Part shown: positions 22,856 to 30,219 of the stretch, in pieces
How positions within the stretch are numbered: the stretch's first letter is position 1
Layout of the letters: each line of letters starts with the position of its first letter
Assembly: GCA_041567315.1 (NCBI GenBank)
Contig: JBFGCA010000021.1
Span: forward strand, 1-50,299
Length of the DNA stretch: 50,299 bases
Origin: JBFGCA01 sp041567315
GTDB taxonomy: Bacteria > Acidobacteriota > Thermoanaerobaculia > Multivoradales > JAHEKO01
Direction: 5' to 3'
Notes under the pieces: generated by a model
Seen by the model: the letters and a program-made list of their open reading frames with translations, nothing else
Databases searched by the model: none
What the model was told of the DNA's origin: nothing
Position numbers and translations under genes: made by a program

Positions 22856-23662
22856 ATGAGCAGCCCTCTCCTGAGCGACGCTCCTGGCAGCGGGGCCGCG
22901 GCCGGCCCCGCCCCCGGCCTGGTCGACCTGGTGCTCCCGATCTACAACGAGGCCCACGTCCTCGAGCGCTCGGTCGACCGCCTGGTCGCCGCCATGCGCC
23001 GCCTCGGCGTCGATGGCTTCGGGGTCGTCATCGCCGACAACGGCTCTACCGACTCGAGCCGCGAGGTCGGCGAGCGCCTGGCGGCGCAGCGCCCCGAGGT
23101 CTCCTACCTCGGTTTGCTCCAGAAGGGCCGCGGCCTCGCCCTCCGCAAGACCTGGTCGGAGACCGACGCCGAGCTGTCGCTCTACATGGACGTCGACCTG
23201 TCGACCGACCTGGCGGCGGTCCCCGAGACGATCCGCCTCCTGCGCTCGGGCTGTGCCCTGGTCACCGGCTCGCGGCTCGACGCCCGCTCGAAGACCAGGC
23301 GCTCGCTCAAGCGCGAGGTCCTGTCGCGCGGCTACAACCTGCTGATCGCGCTCCTCTTCCGGCGCCGCGGCTGGGACGACGCCCAGTGCGGCTTCAAGGG
23401 CATCCGGGTGCGGGAGATCCGCCCGCTGCTGCCGCTGGTCGAGAACAACCACTGGTTCTTCGACACCGAGCTGCTGCTGGTCACCCAGGCCGCCGGGCTG
23501 CGGATCGGCTCGCTGCCGGTGACCTGGGTCGAGGATCCCGACAGCCGGGTGTGCATCGCCTCGACGGTGTGGGAGGACCTCCAGGGCCTGGCCCGCGTGC
23601 GCCGCACCCTGGGCCCCAAGATCCGCGCCTGGCGCCGGGCCGCCGCCGGCCAGGAGGCCTGA
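22856..23662 (+). CDS. Glycosyltransferase family 2 (dolichyl/polyprenyl-phosphate sugar transferase type)
   Basis: The 268-residue GT-A enzyme reads V-L-P-I-Y-N-E-A, A-D-N-G-S-T-D-S and Y-M-D-V-D-L-S-T-D-L (metal-binding D-x-D), then Q-C-G-F-K-G and a W-F-F-D-T-E-L-L acceptor block. This is the pattern of transferases that load a sugar on a polyprenyl phosphate at the membrane face. It has no C-terminal membrane segments. It directly precedes a PIG-V-like and a DUF2723 transferase that use lipid-linked sugars, and GtrA lies downstream, so the operon can make, flip and use one lipid-linked sugar. ATG at 22856. Confidence 0.9.
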   Translation: MSSPLLSDAPGSGAAAGPAPGLVDLVLPIYNEAHVLERSVDRLVAAMRRLGVDGFGVVIADNGSTDSSREVGERLAAQRPEVSYLGLLQKGRGLALRKTWSETDAELSLYMDVDLSTDLAAVPETIRLLRSGCALVTGSRLDARSKTRRSLKREVLSRGYNLLIALLFRRRGWDDAQCGFKGIRVREIRPLLPLVENNHWFFDTELLLVTQAAGLRIGSLPVTWVEDPDSRVCIASTVWEDLQGLARVRRTLGPKIRAWRRAAAGQEA

Positions 23663-23718
23663 GCCGCCGTGTCGGCCGCCGGACAGATCGACGGGCGATC
23701 CCGCCGGGGCCCCCGGCC

Positions 23719-24891
23719 GTGACCACACCGCGCCCCCGCCTCGAGCGGCTGCGCTGGCTGGCGGCGCCGCTCACGGTCTTCGCTGCCAGCCGTCTGGGCG
23801 TCCTGGCGGTCGCCTACCTGGCGATGCCGCTGATCGCCGACTCGCCCAACCCGCCCCCCTACCACCTGCGCGGCACCGACAACCTGCTGCTCGACGTCTT
23901 CGGCAGCCGCTGGGACACCGGCTTCTACGTCAGCATCGCCGAGGAGGGCTACAAGTACGAGGGCGTCGAGTTCCCCTCGGTCGCCTTCTTCCCGCTGCTG
24001 CCGATCCTGATGGCGCTGCTGGGCGGGCTGGTCGGCGACCCGCTCGTCGCCGGCATCCTGATCAGCAACCTGTCGTTGCTCGGCGCGATGGTCCTCTTCT
24101 ACCGCCTGGTGGCCGACCAGCTCGGCGACAAGGTGGCCGGCCGCGCGGTCTGGTACCTGGCGATCTTTCCCTCCTCGGTCTTCGGCTCGGCGGTCTACAC
24201 CGAGTCGCTCTTCCTGCTGACCAGCATCGGCTCGCTCTTCCTGGCGCGCCGCGGCCGCTGGGCGGGCGCCGGGCTGGTCGGCGTCGCCGCCGCGCTCACC
24301 CGCTTCCAGGGATTCCTGGTCGCCGTGCTGCTCGCCGCCGAGTGGTGGCGCCAGCGCCGGGAGTCCCCGGCCGGCAGCGGAACCCCCTTCACCGCCCTCC
24401 TGGCCCCCGCCGCCACCCCGCTCGGCACCGCCGCCTACATGACCTACTGCTGGCAGGCCTTCGGCGACCCGGTCGCCTTCCTGACCGCCGCCTCGGCCTG
24501 GGGCCGGGTGCCGCGCTCGCCGTACGCGACCATGGCCGAGGTCCTGCAAGCGCCGGCCGAGGGCTGGGGGCCGGCTCTCCTCGCCGGCCGCATCCACCTC
24601 GACAACTGGATCGACCTCGGCGTCGTGCTGCTGTTCGTCGTCATGGGCTGCGTGCTGCTGTCGCTCAAACGCTGGGGCGACGGGCTCTACGTGCTGCTCG
24701 GGGTCACCGTCTCCTTCGGCTCCGGGCTGCTGATGAGCCAGCGGCGCTACATGTGGATGCTCTTCCCGGTCTTCGTCCTCGTCGGCCAGTGGGGCTGGCG
24801 GCCGTGGGTCGACCGCACGGTGACCGTGCTGTCGCTCTGCGGCCTGGCGCTCTTCACCGCCCTTTTCGCCAACGGCTACTGGGTCGGGTAG
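23719..24891 (+). CDS. PIG-V-like mannosyltransferase, integral membrane
   Basis: The 390-residue protein is mostly hydrophobic helices, with about eight predicted segments. The W-D-T-G-F-Y-V-S-I-A-E-E-G-Y block near residue 65 and F-P-S-V-A-F-F-P-L-L-P match the PIG-V-like GT-C family, whose acidic residue in the first loop is catalytic. It should move a mannose-type sugar from a polyprenyl donor in the periplasm. The GTG at 23719 is the start that begins just before the first basic segment (R-P-R-L-E-R-L-R-W) and helix; the frame is open far upstream, within GT2. The next gene starts 10 bp after its end. Confidence 0.82.
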   Translation: MTTPRPRLERLRWLAAPLTVFAASRLGVLAVAYLAMPLIADSPNPPPYHLRGTDNLLLDVFGSRWDTGFYVSIAEEGYKYEGVEFPSVAFFPLLPILMALLGGLVGDPLVAGILISNLSLLGAMVLFYRLVADQLGDKVAGRAVWYLAIFPSSVFGSAVYTESLFLLTSIGSLFLARRGRWAGAGLVGVAAALTRFQGFLVAVLLAAEWWRQRRESPAGSGTPFTALLAPAATPLGTAAYMTYCWQAFGDPVAFLTAASAWGRVPRSPYATMAEVLQAPAEGWGPALLAGRIHLDNWIDLGVVLLFVVMGCVLLSLKRWGDGLYVLLGVTVSFGSGLLMSQRRYMWMLFPVFVLVGQWGWRPWVDRTVTVLSLCGLALFTALFANGYWVG

Positions 24892-24901
24892 CCGCGCCGC
24901 C

Positions 24902-26524
24902 ATGGACCCCTCCCCATCGTCCGGCGCGCCGGCGCCGCCCCAGCGCGGCCCCTCCCGTTCCGTGGTGGACCGCCGCACCACCGGCCGCCGGGCGACCGCC
25001 GTCGCCTTTCTGGCGCCGCTCGCGCTCTACCTGGCGACGATGGCGCCCACCATCTACAACCTCGACAGCGCCGAGCTGACCACCGCCGCCTACTCGGGCG
25101 GGCTGGTGCGGGCCACCGGCTACCCGCTCTACCTGCTGATCGGCCGCGCCTGGAGCCGGCTGCCGATCGGCGACGTCGGCTACCGGATGAACCTGCTGTC
25201 GGCGGTCTGCGGGGCGCTGACCATCGCCCTCGGCTGGCGCCTCCTCCGCCGGCTAGGGGTCGGCACCTGGGCCGCCTTCGGCGCCCTCGGGCTGCTGGCC
25301 GCCTCGCGCTTCTTCTGGGCGATGTCGCTGATCGCCGAGGTCTACACCCTCCACACCCTGATGATGGCGGCGATCCTCCTCGCCCTGCTGCGCTGGGGCG
25401 AGCGGCCCTCCACGAAACGCCTGGCACTTGCCGCCTTCCTGGTGGGGCTGGGGTTCGGCAACCACGTGGCGACCGTCCTGCTGGCCCCCGGGGCGCTGGT
25501 CTACGTGCTGGCGGTCGAGGGGCGGCGGGCGCTCCGCCCGCGGCCGCTGGCGGCTGCCGCCGGCGCCCTGGCGGCCGGTCTCGCGGTCTATCTCTACCTG
25601 CCCCTCGTCTACCTCACCGAGCCGGCCTTCAACTACGTCGGGCACTACGACGCCACCGGCGAGTTCCAGGCGGTCGACCTCACCACCCCGGGTGGGCTCT
25701 GGTGGCTGGTCTCGGGCCGCGCCTTCGCCCACGTCATCATGGCCTACACCCCGGCCGAGCTGCTCGGCGAGGTCGGCCACTTCGGGGGCGAGCTGGTGCG
25801 CGCCTTCATGGCCATCGGGCTGGGGCCGGGGCTGCTGGGCCTGGCGGTCCTCCTCCGCCGCCGCCCGCGCCGTGGCCTGCTGCTGGCGCTGATGTTCGCC
25901 TGCAGTGCCGGCTTCTACGTCAACTACCGGGTGGTCGACAAGGACACCATGTTCCTGCCCGCCTACCTGGTGTGGGCGCTGTGGGCGGGGCTCGGCTACC
26001 AGTGGCTCCTCGACTGGGTGGGCCACCACACGGGCGCCCCCGGACCGCTGTGGCCGCGGCGGCTCCACCACCTGCTCCACGCCCTGATGGCCGCCGGGGT
26101 GGCTCTGGCGGTGCTGTGGAACGGGCCCCTGGTCGACCTCTCGGACGACGCCAGCACCCGGGTCCGCGGCGAGCAGATCCTCGAGCGAGCGCAGCCCGGT
26201 GCCCTGGTCATCGGCTGGTGGAGCACCGTCCCGGTGGTCGAGTACCTCCAGCTCGTCGAGGGCCAGCGCCCCGACGTCCAGCCGCTCAACCGCTTCCTGA
26301 TCGCTGCCGACGACCTGCGCGAGCTGATCCTCGACCAGCTCGGCCGCCGTCCGGTCTACCTCGACGAGCCGCCCGACGAGCTGCTCCCCGGGCTCGAGGG
26401 CGAGCAGGTGGGGCCGATCTTCCGCCTCTACCGGGCCCCCGAAGAGGAGTCCGCGGAGGAGCCTGAGGAGGCCCTGAAGGAGGCCGAGGAGGCCCTCGAG
26501 GAAGCGCCCGGCGACCTGTCATGA
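24902..26524 (+). CDS. DUF2723 family membrane protein, protein O-mannosyltransferase-like
   Basis: The 540-residue protein has about 10-12 membrane segments and the DUF2723 signature near residue 47: A-P-T-I-Y-N-L-D-S-A-E-L-T-T-A, with the D-S-A-E acidic pair in the position of the GT-C catalytic loop, followed by G-Y-P-L-Y. Members are thought to be periplasmic lipid-linked sugar transferases. The last 40 residues form an acidic tail of Glu-rich repeats. A perfect-looking copy of the dispersed repeat (25413-25429) reads in frame as T-K-R-L-A-L at the start of a helix. GT2, PIG-V and this gene are spaced 10-60 bp apart in one operon. Confidence 0.85.
   Translation: MDPSPSSGAPAPPQRGPSRSVVDRRTTGRRATAVAFLAPLALYLATMAPTIYNLDSAELTTAAYSGGLVRATGYPLYLLIGRAWSRLPIGDVGYRMNLLSAVCGALTIALGWRLLRRLGVGTWAAFGALGLLAASRFFWAMSLIAEVYTLHTLMMAAILLALLRWGERPSTKRLALAAFLVGLGFGNHVATVLLAPGALVYVLAVEGRRALRPRPLAAAAGALAAGLAVYLYLPLVYLTEPAFNYVGHYDATGEFQAVDLTTPGGLWWLVSGRAFAHVIMAYTPAELLGEVGHFGGELVRAFMAIGLGPGLLGLAVLLRRRPRRGLLLALMFACSAGFYVNYRVVDKDTMFLPAYLVWALWAGLGYQWLLDWVGHHTGAPGPLWPRRLHHLLHALMAAGVALAVLWNGPLVDLSDDASTRVRGEQILERAQPGALVIGWWSTVPVVEYLQLVEGQRPDVQPLNRFLIAADDLRELILDQLGRRPVYLDEPPDELLPGLEGEQVGPIFRLYRAPEEESAEEPEEALKEAEEALEEAPGDLS
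25413..25429 (+). repeat. Single CTGGCACC element within the DUF2723 gene
   Basis: CGAAACGCCTGGCACTT differs from the consensus at two positions, in sense. It sits at a helix start where family members commonly have R-x-L-A-L-A-A-F, so it could be a chance match or a natural source sequence. It is the rightmost copy seen. Confidence 0.5.
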
Positions 26525-26589
26525 GCCTGTCATCCGGCGGCCCGTACCTTCCCCTGCGAGGAGTGCCAAGGAGCGCCGGAGGAGCCCTC

Positions 26590-27210
26590 ATGCGACGATT
26601 CATCCGCTTCATGACCGCCCTCGCCGTCTGCCTGTCGGGCTGGGTGGTGGTGCCGTTTGCCGCCCTGCCCTCCAAGGTCTTCGGCTGGGAGGAGTACGCC
26701 GGTGCCTACTCGCTCATCTTCGAAGACGGCTTCGAGTCCGGCGATCTGTCGCAATGGACGCGGATCATCCCCGCCCCACCGTTCCTCCGGTTCCACGACG
26801 TCGAGGACGGCGGCTTCTACCAGACCGGCCTGCGGCTCGACCGCGAGGCCCTGCGGCCGTTGAAATCGCGGCCGGCCGAGGTCCTGGTCGGCCACTCGCG
26901 CCACGACGTCCCGCTGTTCGTCGTCGAGGCAGCGGACCGCAGTGACGGCCTCAGGGTCCGGGCCCGGGCGCGCCGCGACAACGGCTCCTGGGTCGAGAGC
27001 CCCTGGCGCCGGGTGCGGAGCGACTACCGCGCCCTCGAGCTCGAGTGGCGCAAGGCGCTCGAGGAGACCGAGGACGGAGCGCTCTTCCTGGCGGTCGACG
27101 GCCGGCTCCTGCTGTGGCTGGTCGACCTCGACAACGACCGCGAGGAGCTGGGCGCGATCGGCCTGGCCGAGATCGAGGGCCAGCCGCTGGTGCGGCGCGC
27201 CGACGGATAG
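26590..27210 (+). CDS. Exported protein of unknown function
   Basis: The 206-residue product has a clear signal peptide (M-R-R-F-I-R-F-M then a hydrophobic stretch to about residue 30) followed by I-F-E-D-G-F-E-S-G-D-L-S-Q-W, a motif seen at the start of many secreted acidobacterial and related proteins. The rest looks like a beta-rich domain (F-Y-Q-T-G-L-R-L-D, L-E-L-E-W, L-L-W-L-V-D-L-D-N-D). The ATG at 26590 has a GGAGGAG ribosome site; an ATG at 26521 overlaps the previous gene but gives no signal peptide. Function is not recognised. It lies between a glycan transferase and gtrA. Confidence 0.72.
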   Translation: MRRFIRFMTALAVCLSGWVVVPFAALPSKVFGWEEYAGAYSLIFEDGFESGDLSQWTRIIPAPPFLRFHDVEDGGFYQTGLRLDREALRPLKSRPAEVLVGHSRHDVPLFVVEAADRSDGLRVRARARRDNGSWVESPWRRVRSDYRALELEWRKALEETEDGALFLAVDGRLLLWLVDLDNDREELGAIGLAEIEGQPLVRRADG

Positions 27211-27245
27211 CCGCCAACGCCGGACGGAACGCGGCGCCATCCATC

Positions 27246-27734
27246 ATGACCGTCGGAGTCGCCACCCCCGAGCAGGCCCTCGGCGGGCGGCCGGCGGTCC
27301 CGGCGGCCCTGCCGGCCTCGCCGGGCCCCGCCGCCGCGCTCCGGCGGCGCCTGCTGAGCGGCTCCTTCCCCCGCTTCTGCCTGGTCGGGGCCAGCAACAC
27401 CCTGCTGAGCTTCTCGGTCTTCCGGCTCGGCCTTCTGCTCTTCGCTCCCCTGTGGGGCACCGCCGCCGCCGCCCAGGCGGTGGCCTACGGCGCCGGCATC
27501 GTCTGGAGCTACGCGTGGAACAGCCGCTGGACCTTCCGGCACCGCGGCGCCCTGGTCCCCACCTTCTCGGCCTTCGCCGGCGCCCAGCTCTTCATGCTGG
27601 CGCTGAGCGCCGGGCTGGTCGGCCTCGCCATCGACGGTCTTGCGCTCCCTGCCACCGCGTCCTGGGTCGGGGTAACAGCGGCGGTCACCGTCCTCAACTA
27701 CCTGACCCTCAAGAAGCTCGTCTTCCGCCGCTGA
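27246..27734 (+). CDS. GtrA-like flippase protein
   Basis: The 162-residue product has an unconserved 35-residue start, then four hydrophobic segments with the GtrA pattern: F-x-L-V-G-A-S-N-T-L-L-S-F near the first helix, S-Y-A-W-N-S-R-W-T-F-R between helices two and three, and L-N-Y-L-T-L-K-K-L-V-F at the end. GtrA proteins help to translocate polyprenyl-linked sugars across the inner membrane. It closes the operon that supplies (GT2) and uses (PIG-V, DUF2723) such lipid-linked sugars. Confidence 0.88.
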   Translation: MTVGVATPEQALGGRPAVPAALPASPGPAAALRRRLLSGSFPRFCLVGASNTLLSFSVFRLGLLLFAPLWGTAAAAQAVAYGAGIVWSYAWNSRWTFRHRGALVPTFSAFAGAQLFMLALSAGLVGLAIDGLALPATASWVGVTAAVTVLNYLTLKKLVFRR

Positions 27735-27772
27735 GCCGGGCGGAGGCCTCGAGGGTCGCCGAAACCGGGCCT

Positions 27773-28306
27773 TCAGGGCACTTCGTCCCCGGGCCGCCGC
27801 AGGTCGAGCCGCGCGCAGACCCGGATGCCGGGTCGGTCGGCCAGACGGCCGGCGATCGTGGCCAGGGTGTCGCCGGCCACGGGGTGGCGGAAGCCGGGCG
27901 CGGCGTCGGCCAGCGGCAGGGCGACGTAGGGGCGGGTGAGGATCTCGGGGTCGGGCAGCACCAGGTCGGGCTCCTCGACGACCAGGTCGTCGTAGAGCGC
28001 CAGGTCGAGGTCGAGGGTGCGGGGGGCGTTGCGGTCGGCGCCACGGCGGCGGCCGAGCCGCTCCTCGAGCGGGCGGAGCAGTCCGAACTTGAGCCGGCGC
28101 GGCGGCAGCTCGGTCTCGACCAGGACCGCGGCGTTGAGGAACCGCGGGGTGCCGGGGGCGCCAACCGGGTCGGACTCCCAGACCCGCGAGACGGCCACCA
28201 GCCGGAGCTGCTCGCCGAGCCGCCGGACGGCCTCGGGCAGGTGGCGCTCGGGGTCGATGTTGGAGCCCAGCAGGATCAGGGCTCTTCTGGGGCCGATCGG
28301 CGGCAT
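27773..28306 (-). CDS. folK: Hydroxymethyldihydropterin pyrophosphokinase
   Basis: The 177-residue enzyme transfers pyrophosphate from ATP to 6-hydroxymethyldihydropterin in folate synthesis. L-I-L-L-G-S-N-I-D-P-E-R, F-L-N-A-A-V-L-V-E-T, R-T-L-D-L-D-L-A-L-Y-D and L-P-D-P...R-P-Y-V-A-L-P-L are the family's conserved blocks, in normal order. The ATG at 28306 begins 53 bp after folB, matching the usual folB-folK pairing. Length is typical. Confidence 0.93.
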   Translation of the reverse strand: MPPIGPRRALILLGSNIDPERHLPEAVRRLGEQLRLVAVSRVWESDPVGAPGTPRFLNAAVLVETELPPRRLKFGLLRPLEERLGRRRGADRNAPRTLDLDLALYDDLVVEEPDLVLPDPEILTRPYVALPLADAAPGFRHPVAGDTLATIAGRLADRPGIRVCARLDLRRPGDEVP

Positions 28307-28359
28307 TCGGTCGCGGTCGTCGGCGATCGGCGGCGGCAGCGCCGGCGGCGTCCCGGCGC

Positions 28360-28728
28360 TCAGGCGTAGTCGGCGGCGGAGCGCTCGATCTCGACGCCCA
28401 CGGAGCGGGCGAAGCGCAGGGCGCCCAGTTTCTCCACCCGCACCACGGCGCGGGTGGCGCCGTGATCGACCACCGCGATGCGGGCCACGGCGGCCGCCAG
28501 GGCCTCGACCAGGTAGTGCTCCGAGGACTCGACGTAGGCGATCACGTCCTTGGTCAGGGTGCGGTAGTTGAGCGAGTCGGCGACGTCGTCGGAGGCGGCG
28601 GCGCGCCGGGTGTCGAGGTAGACGGTCAGGTTGACCAGGATGTCCTGCTTCTTCTCGCGCTCCCAGTCGTTGAGCCCGACGATGCCGCGGACCAGCAGGT
28701 CGTTGATGAGAATCCGGTCTTCGGCCAC
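28360..28728 (-). CDS. folB: Dihydroneopterin aldolase
   Basis: The 122-residue product makes 6-hydroxymethyldihydropterin, the substrate of FolK encoded next. D-R-I-L-I-N-D-L-L-V-R-G-I-V-G-L-N-D-W-E-R is the characteristic N-terminal block with the catalytic Glu, and L-N-Y-R-T-L-T-K-D-V and Y-L-V-E-A-L-A follow. The GTG at 28728 is chosen because the conserved domain begins four codons later. It lies 65 bp after the flippase-like gene on the same strand. Confidence 0.92.
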   Translation of the reverse strand: MAEDRILINDLLVRGIVGLNDWEREKKQDILVNLTVYLDTRRAAASDDVADSLNYRTLTKDVIAYVESSEHYLVEALAAAVARIAVVDHGATRAVVRVEKLGALRFARSVGVEIERSAADYA

Positions 28729-28793
28729 GGCCCGCGCTCCCGTCCGGATTGTGCGACCGCCTCCCGGAGCTGTCAAACCGGTGCCCGGAGCCT

Positions 28794-29801
28794 TCAGCGC
28801 CGATCCCGCCGGGCGACCGGTGCAGCCGGCGGACGCTGCGGATCGGCCCGGGCGCCGAGGGCAAGGGCCACGATGCCGGCCACCAGGCCGAGCCCCAGCA
28901 GCACGCTCTCCCAGACCAGCGACTGGGCGACGGCCAGGGCCGGAGGCGCCGCGAACGGCACCAGCAGCGCCGCGAAGGCGGCCTGGCGAACGCCGAGACC
29001 GCCCAGGCCGACGGGCAAAGAAGCCGCCAGCTTGGCTAGCGGCCAGGCCAGCAGCCAGACCGCGAGCGGCAGGTCGAGCCCCATCGAGTCGCCCAGCGCG
29101 ATGTTGAGCAGCAGCATCCCGGACTGGACGCCGAGGGCCAGCGCCAGCGCCACGGCGGCCACCCGCGGCCGCCGGGCCAGGCCACCGAAGGCGGAGCGCG
29201 CCTTCTCCCAAAGCGGCTGCAGCCGGACCGGCAGCCGGGCGGGCGGCAGTCTCCACGCCAGCAGCGCGCCGCCGGCCAGCCCGGCGGCCAGCAGCATGCT
29301 GACCGCGGCCAGGGCGCGTCCGGCCCGCGGATCGAGAGCCTCCGGGAGCAGGGCGCCGCCGGCCGCGGCCAGCAGCACCAAGGCCGTGGCGTCGACGGCC
29401 CGGTCGGCGACCAGGGCCACCGCCACCGTCCCGACCGGCCGGCCGGCGCGGACCAGGACGGCGCCCCGCACCAGGTCGCCACCCGCCGCCGAGGGCAGGA
29501 AGTTGTTGGCGAAGATGCCGCCGGCGTGGGCCCCGAGCGCCAGCCGATAGGGCGCCGGCGCCCCGGCGGCCCCCAGCAGCAACCGCCACTTGCCGGCGGC
29601 GACCGCGTGCAGGAGCACGGTTCCCACCAGCCCGGCCAGCCACTCGCGCCAGCCGGCGCGCCGCAGGCCGGCCAGCAGCTCTTCAGTCGGCAACAGGAGG
29701 AGCAGCAGGGCGAGCAACGCGGCGGTGACCGCCGCCCGCCACAGCAGCCCGGCCGGGGAGCGCCGCCACGACGTCCCCGCCGGAGACCCTGCCACCGTCA
29801 C
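28794..29801 (-). CDS. Lysylphosphatidylglycerol synthase transmembrane-region (UPF0104) family protein
   Basis: The 335-residue protein is almost entirely hydrophobic, with seven to nine membrane segments. G-G-I-F-A-N-N-F-L-P-S-A-A-G-G-D-L-V-R (residues 92-110) and S-L-P-V-G-L-G-G-L-G-V-R are typical of the LPG synthase membrane domain family, whose stand-alone members are thought to flip lipids or polyprenyl-linked sugars. No catalytic C-terminal domain is attached. The start is a GTG at 29801; an AGGAAGGGGAG ribosome-like site lies about 14 nt before it. Just upstream stands the strong hairpin at 29835-29863 and, further, the Rex-type operator, so this gene and the folB-folK pair behind it could be redox-controlled. 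Confidence 0.8.
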   Translation of the reverse strand: MTVAGSPAGTSWRRSPAGLLWRAAVTAALLALLLLLLPTEELLAGLRRAGWREWLAGLVGTVLLHAVAAGKWRLLLGAAGAPAPYRLALGAHAGGIFANNFLPSAAGGDLVRGAVLVRAGRPVGTVAVALVADRAVDATALVLLAAAGGALLPEALDPRAGRALAAVSMLLAAGLAGGALLAWRLPPARLPVRLQPLWEKARSAFGGLARRPRVAAVALALALGVQSGMLLLNIALGDSMGLDLPLAVWLLAWPLAKLAASLPVGLGGLGVRQAAFAALLVPFAAPPALAVAQSLVWESVLLGLGLVAGIVALALGARADPQRPPAAPVARRDRR

Positions 29802-29834
29802 GGCGGTCGAGCTTACTCCCCTTCCTGAAACGCG

Positions 29835-29863
29835 AAACCGGCCGGGCGGGGCCCGGCCGGTTT
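29835..29863 (-). terminator. Strong GC hairpin, probable terminator or attenuator
   Basis: AAACCGGCCGGGC (29835-29847), a GGG loop, and GCCCGGCCGGTTT (29851-29863) form a perfect 13-bp stem; three more pairs are possible below a one-base bulge. Read leftwards it ends in TTTCGCGTTT, a weak U-rich tail. It lies between the promoter at 30043-30072 and the flippase-like gene. Confidence 0.6.
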
Positions 29864-30036
29864 GCGAAGGCGGGAGGTTCCAGTCTCGGTGAGCTCGAAA
29901 ATGACTTTACCCTGGTGAGATCCAGGGAAGGGGGTGGGATGGTAGAGAAGGGTCGGAGATCCAGAAAACCTCCGTAGAGATGGATGGAACTCTCGAGAAA
30001 GGGGGGAACCTCCCGCAGCTCTTTAGAGCTCTTGAT
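29835..30036 (-). ncRNA. Candidate structured small RNA or leader (about 200 nt)
   Basis: This stretch has no supported gene and is less GC-rich than its surroundings. It starts just downstream of a good minus-strand promoter and ends with a terminator-like hairpin. Its ends pair perfectly over 12 bp: GGAACCTCCCGC at 30005-30016 and GCGGGAGGTTCC at 29870-29881. Inside are hairpins at 29910-29927 (CCCTGG/CCAGGG) and 29954-29974 (CGGAG/CTCCG); next to the stem is a small dyad AGCTCTTTAGAGCT (30017-30030). A closing long-range stem with internal hairpins is the general plan of 6S-type RNAs, but I see no sequence match to that or any named family. Alternatively it is an attenuated leader for the flippase-folB-folK genes. 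Confidence 0.5.
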
Positions 30037-30042
30037 GGGGAC

Positions 30043-30072
30043 AGTATAGCAGCTTGTGAAGCATTTCACAAG
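30043..30072 (-). promoter_or_regulatory. Rex-type operator overlapping a sigma-70 promoter
   Basis: CTTGTGAA-GCAT-TTCACAAG (30053-30072) is a perfect 8-4-8 dyad and contains the exact Rex consensus TTGTGAA-N4-TTCACAA. Read on the minus strand, TTGTGA is a fair -35 and TATACT (30043-30048) a good -10, 17 bp apart. A repressor bound here would block the promoter. In known systems Rex senses the NADH/NAD ratio and represses fermentation and respiration genes. Transcription would run left into the structured region. No rex gene is in the window. Confidence 0.78.
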
Positions 30073-30219
30073 TCCCTTACGAAAATCGCCGGGAATCGGC
30101 GAAACCCCTCTTCTGAAGGGCTTTTTCCGCTCGCCACCGGGCGCCTGCGCCCCCGGGTCGGCTCCGCACCCGGCCGGCATCTGTTGAAGAATCCCTCGGC
30201 CGCCCAGGGGGCGAAGCGC

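Noticed and set aside
29835..30036. Firm assignment of this stretch as 6S RNA
   Set aside because: Only size and a closing stem agree; no conserved central-bubble sequence could be confirmed by eye, so it is listed only as a candidate structured RNA.
29683..30180. A 165-codon minus-strand frame across the Rex-type operator region
   Set aside because: It includes the promoter and both structured segments, has no domain or ribosome site, and its start lies upstream of the promoter.
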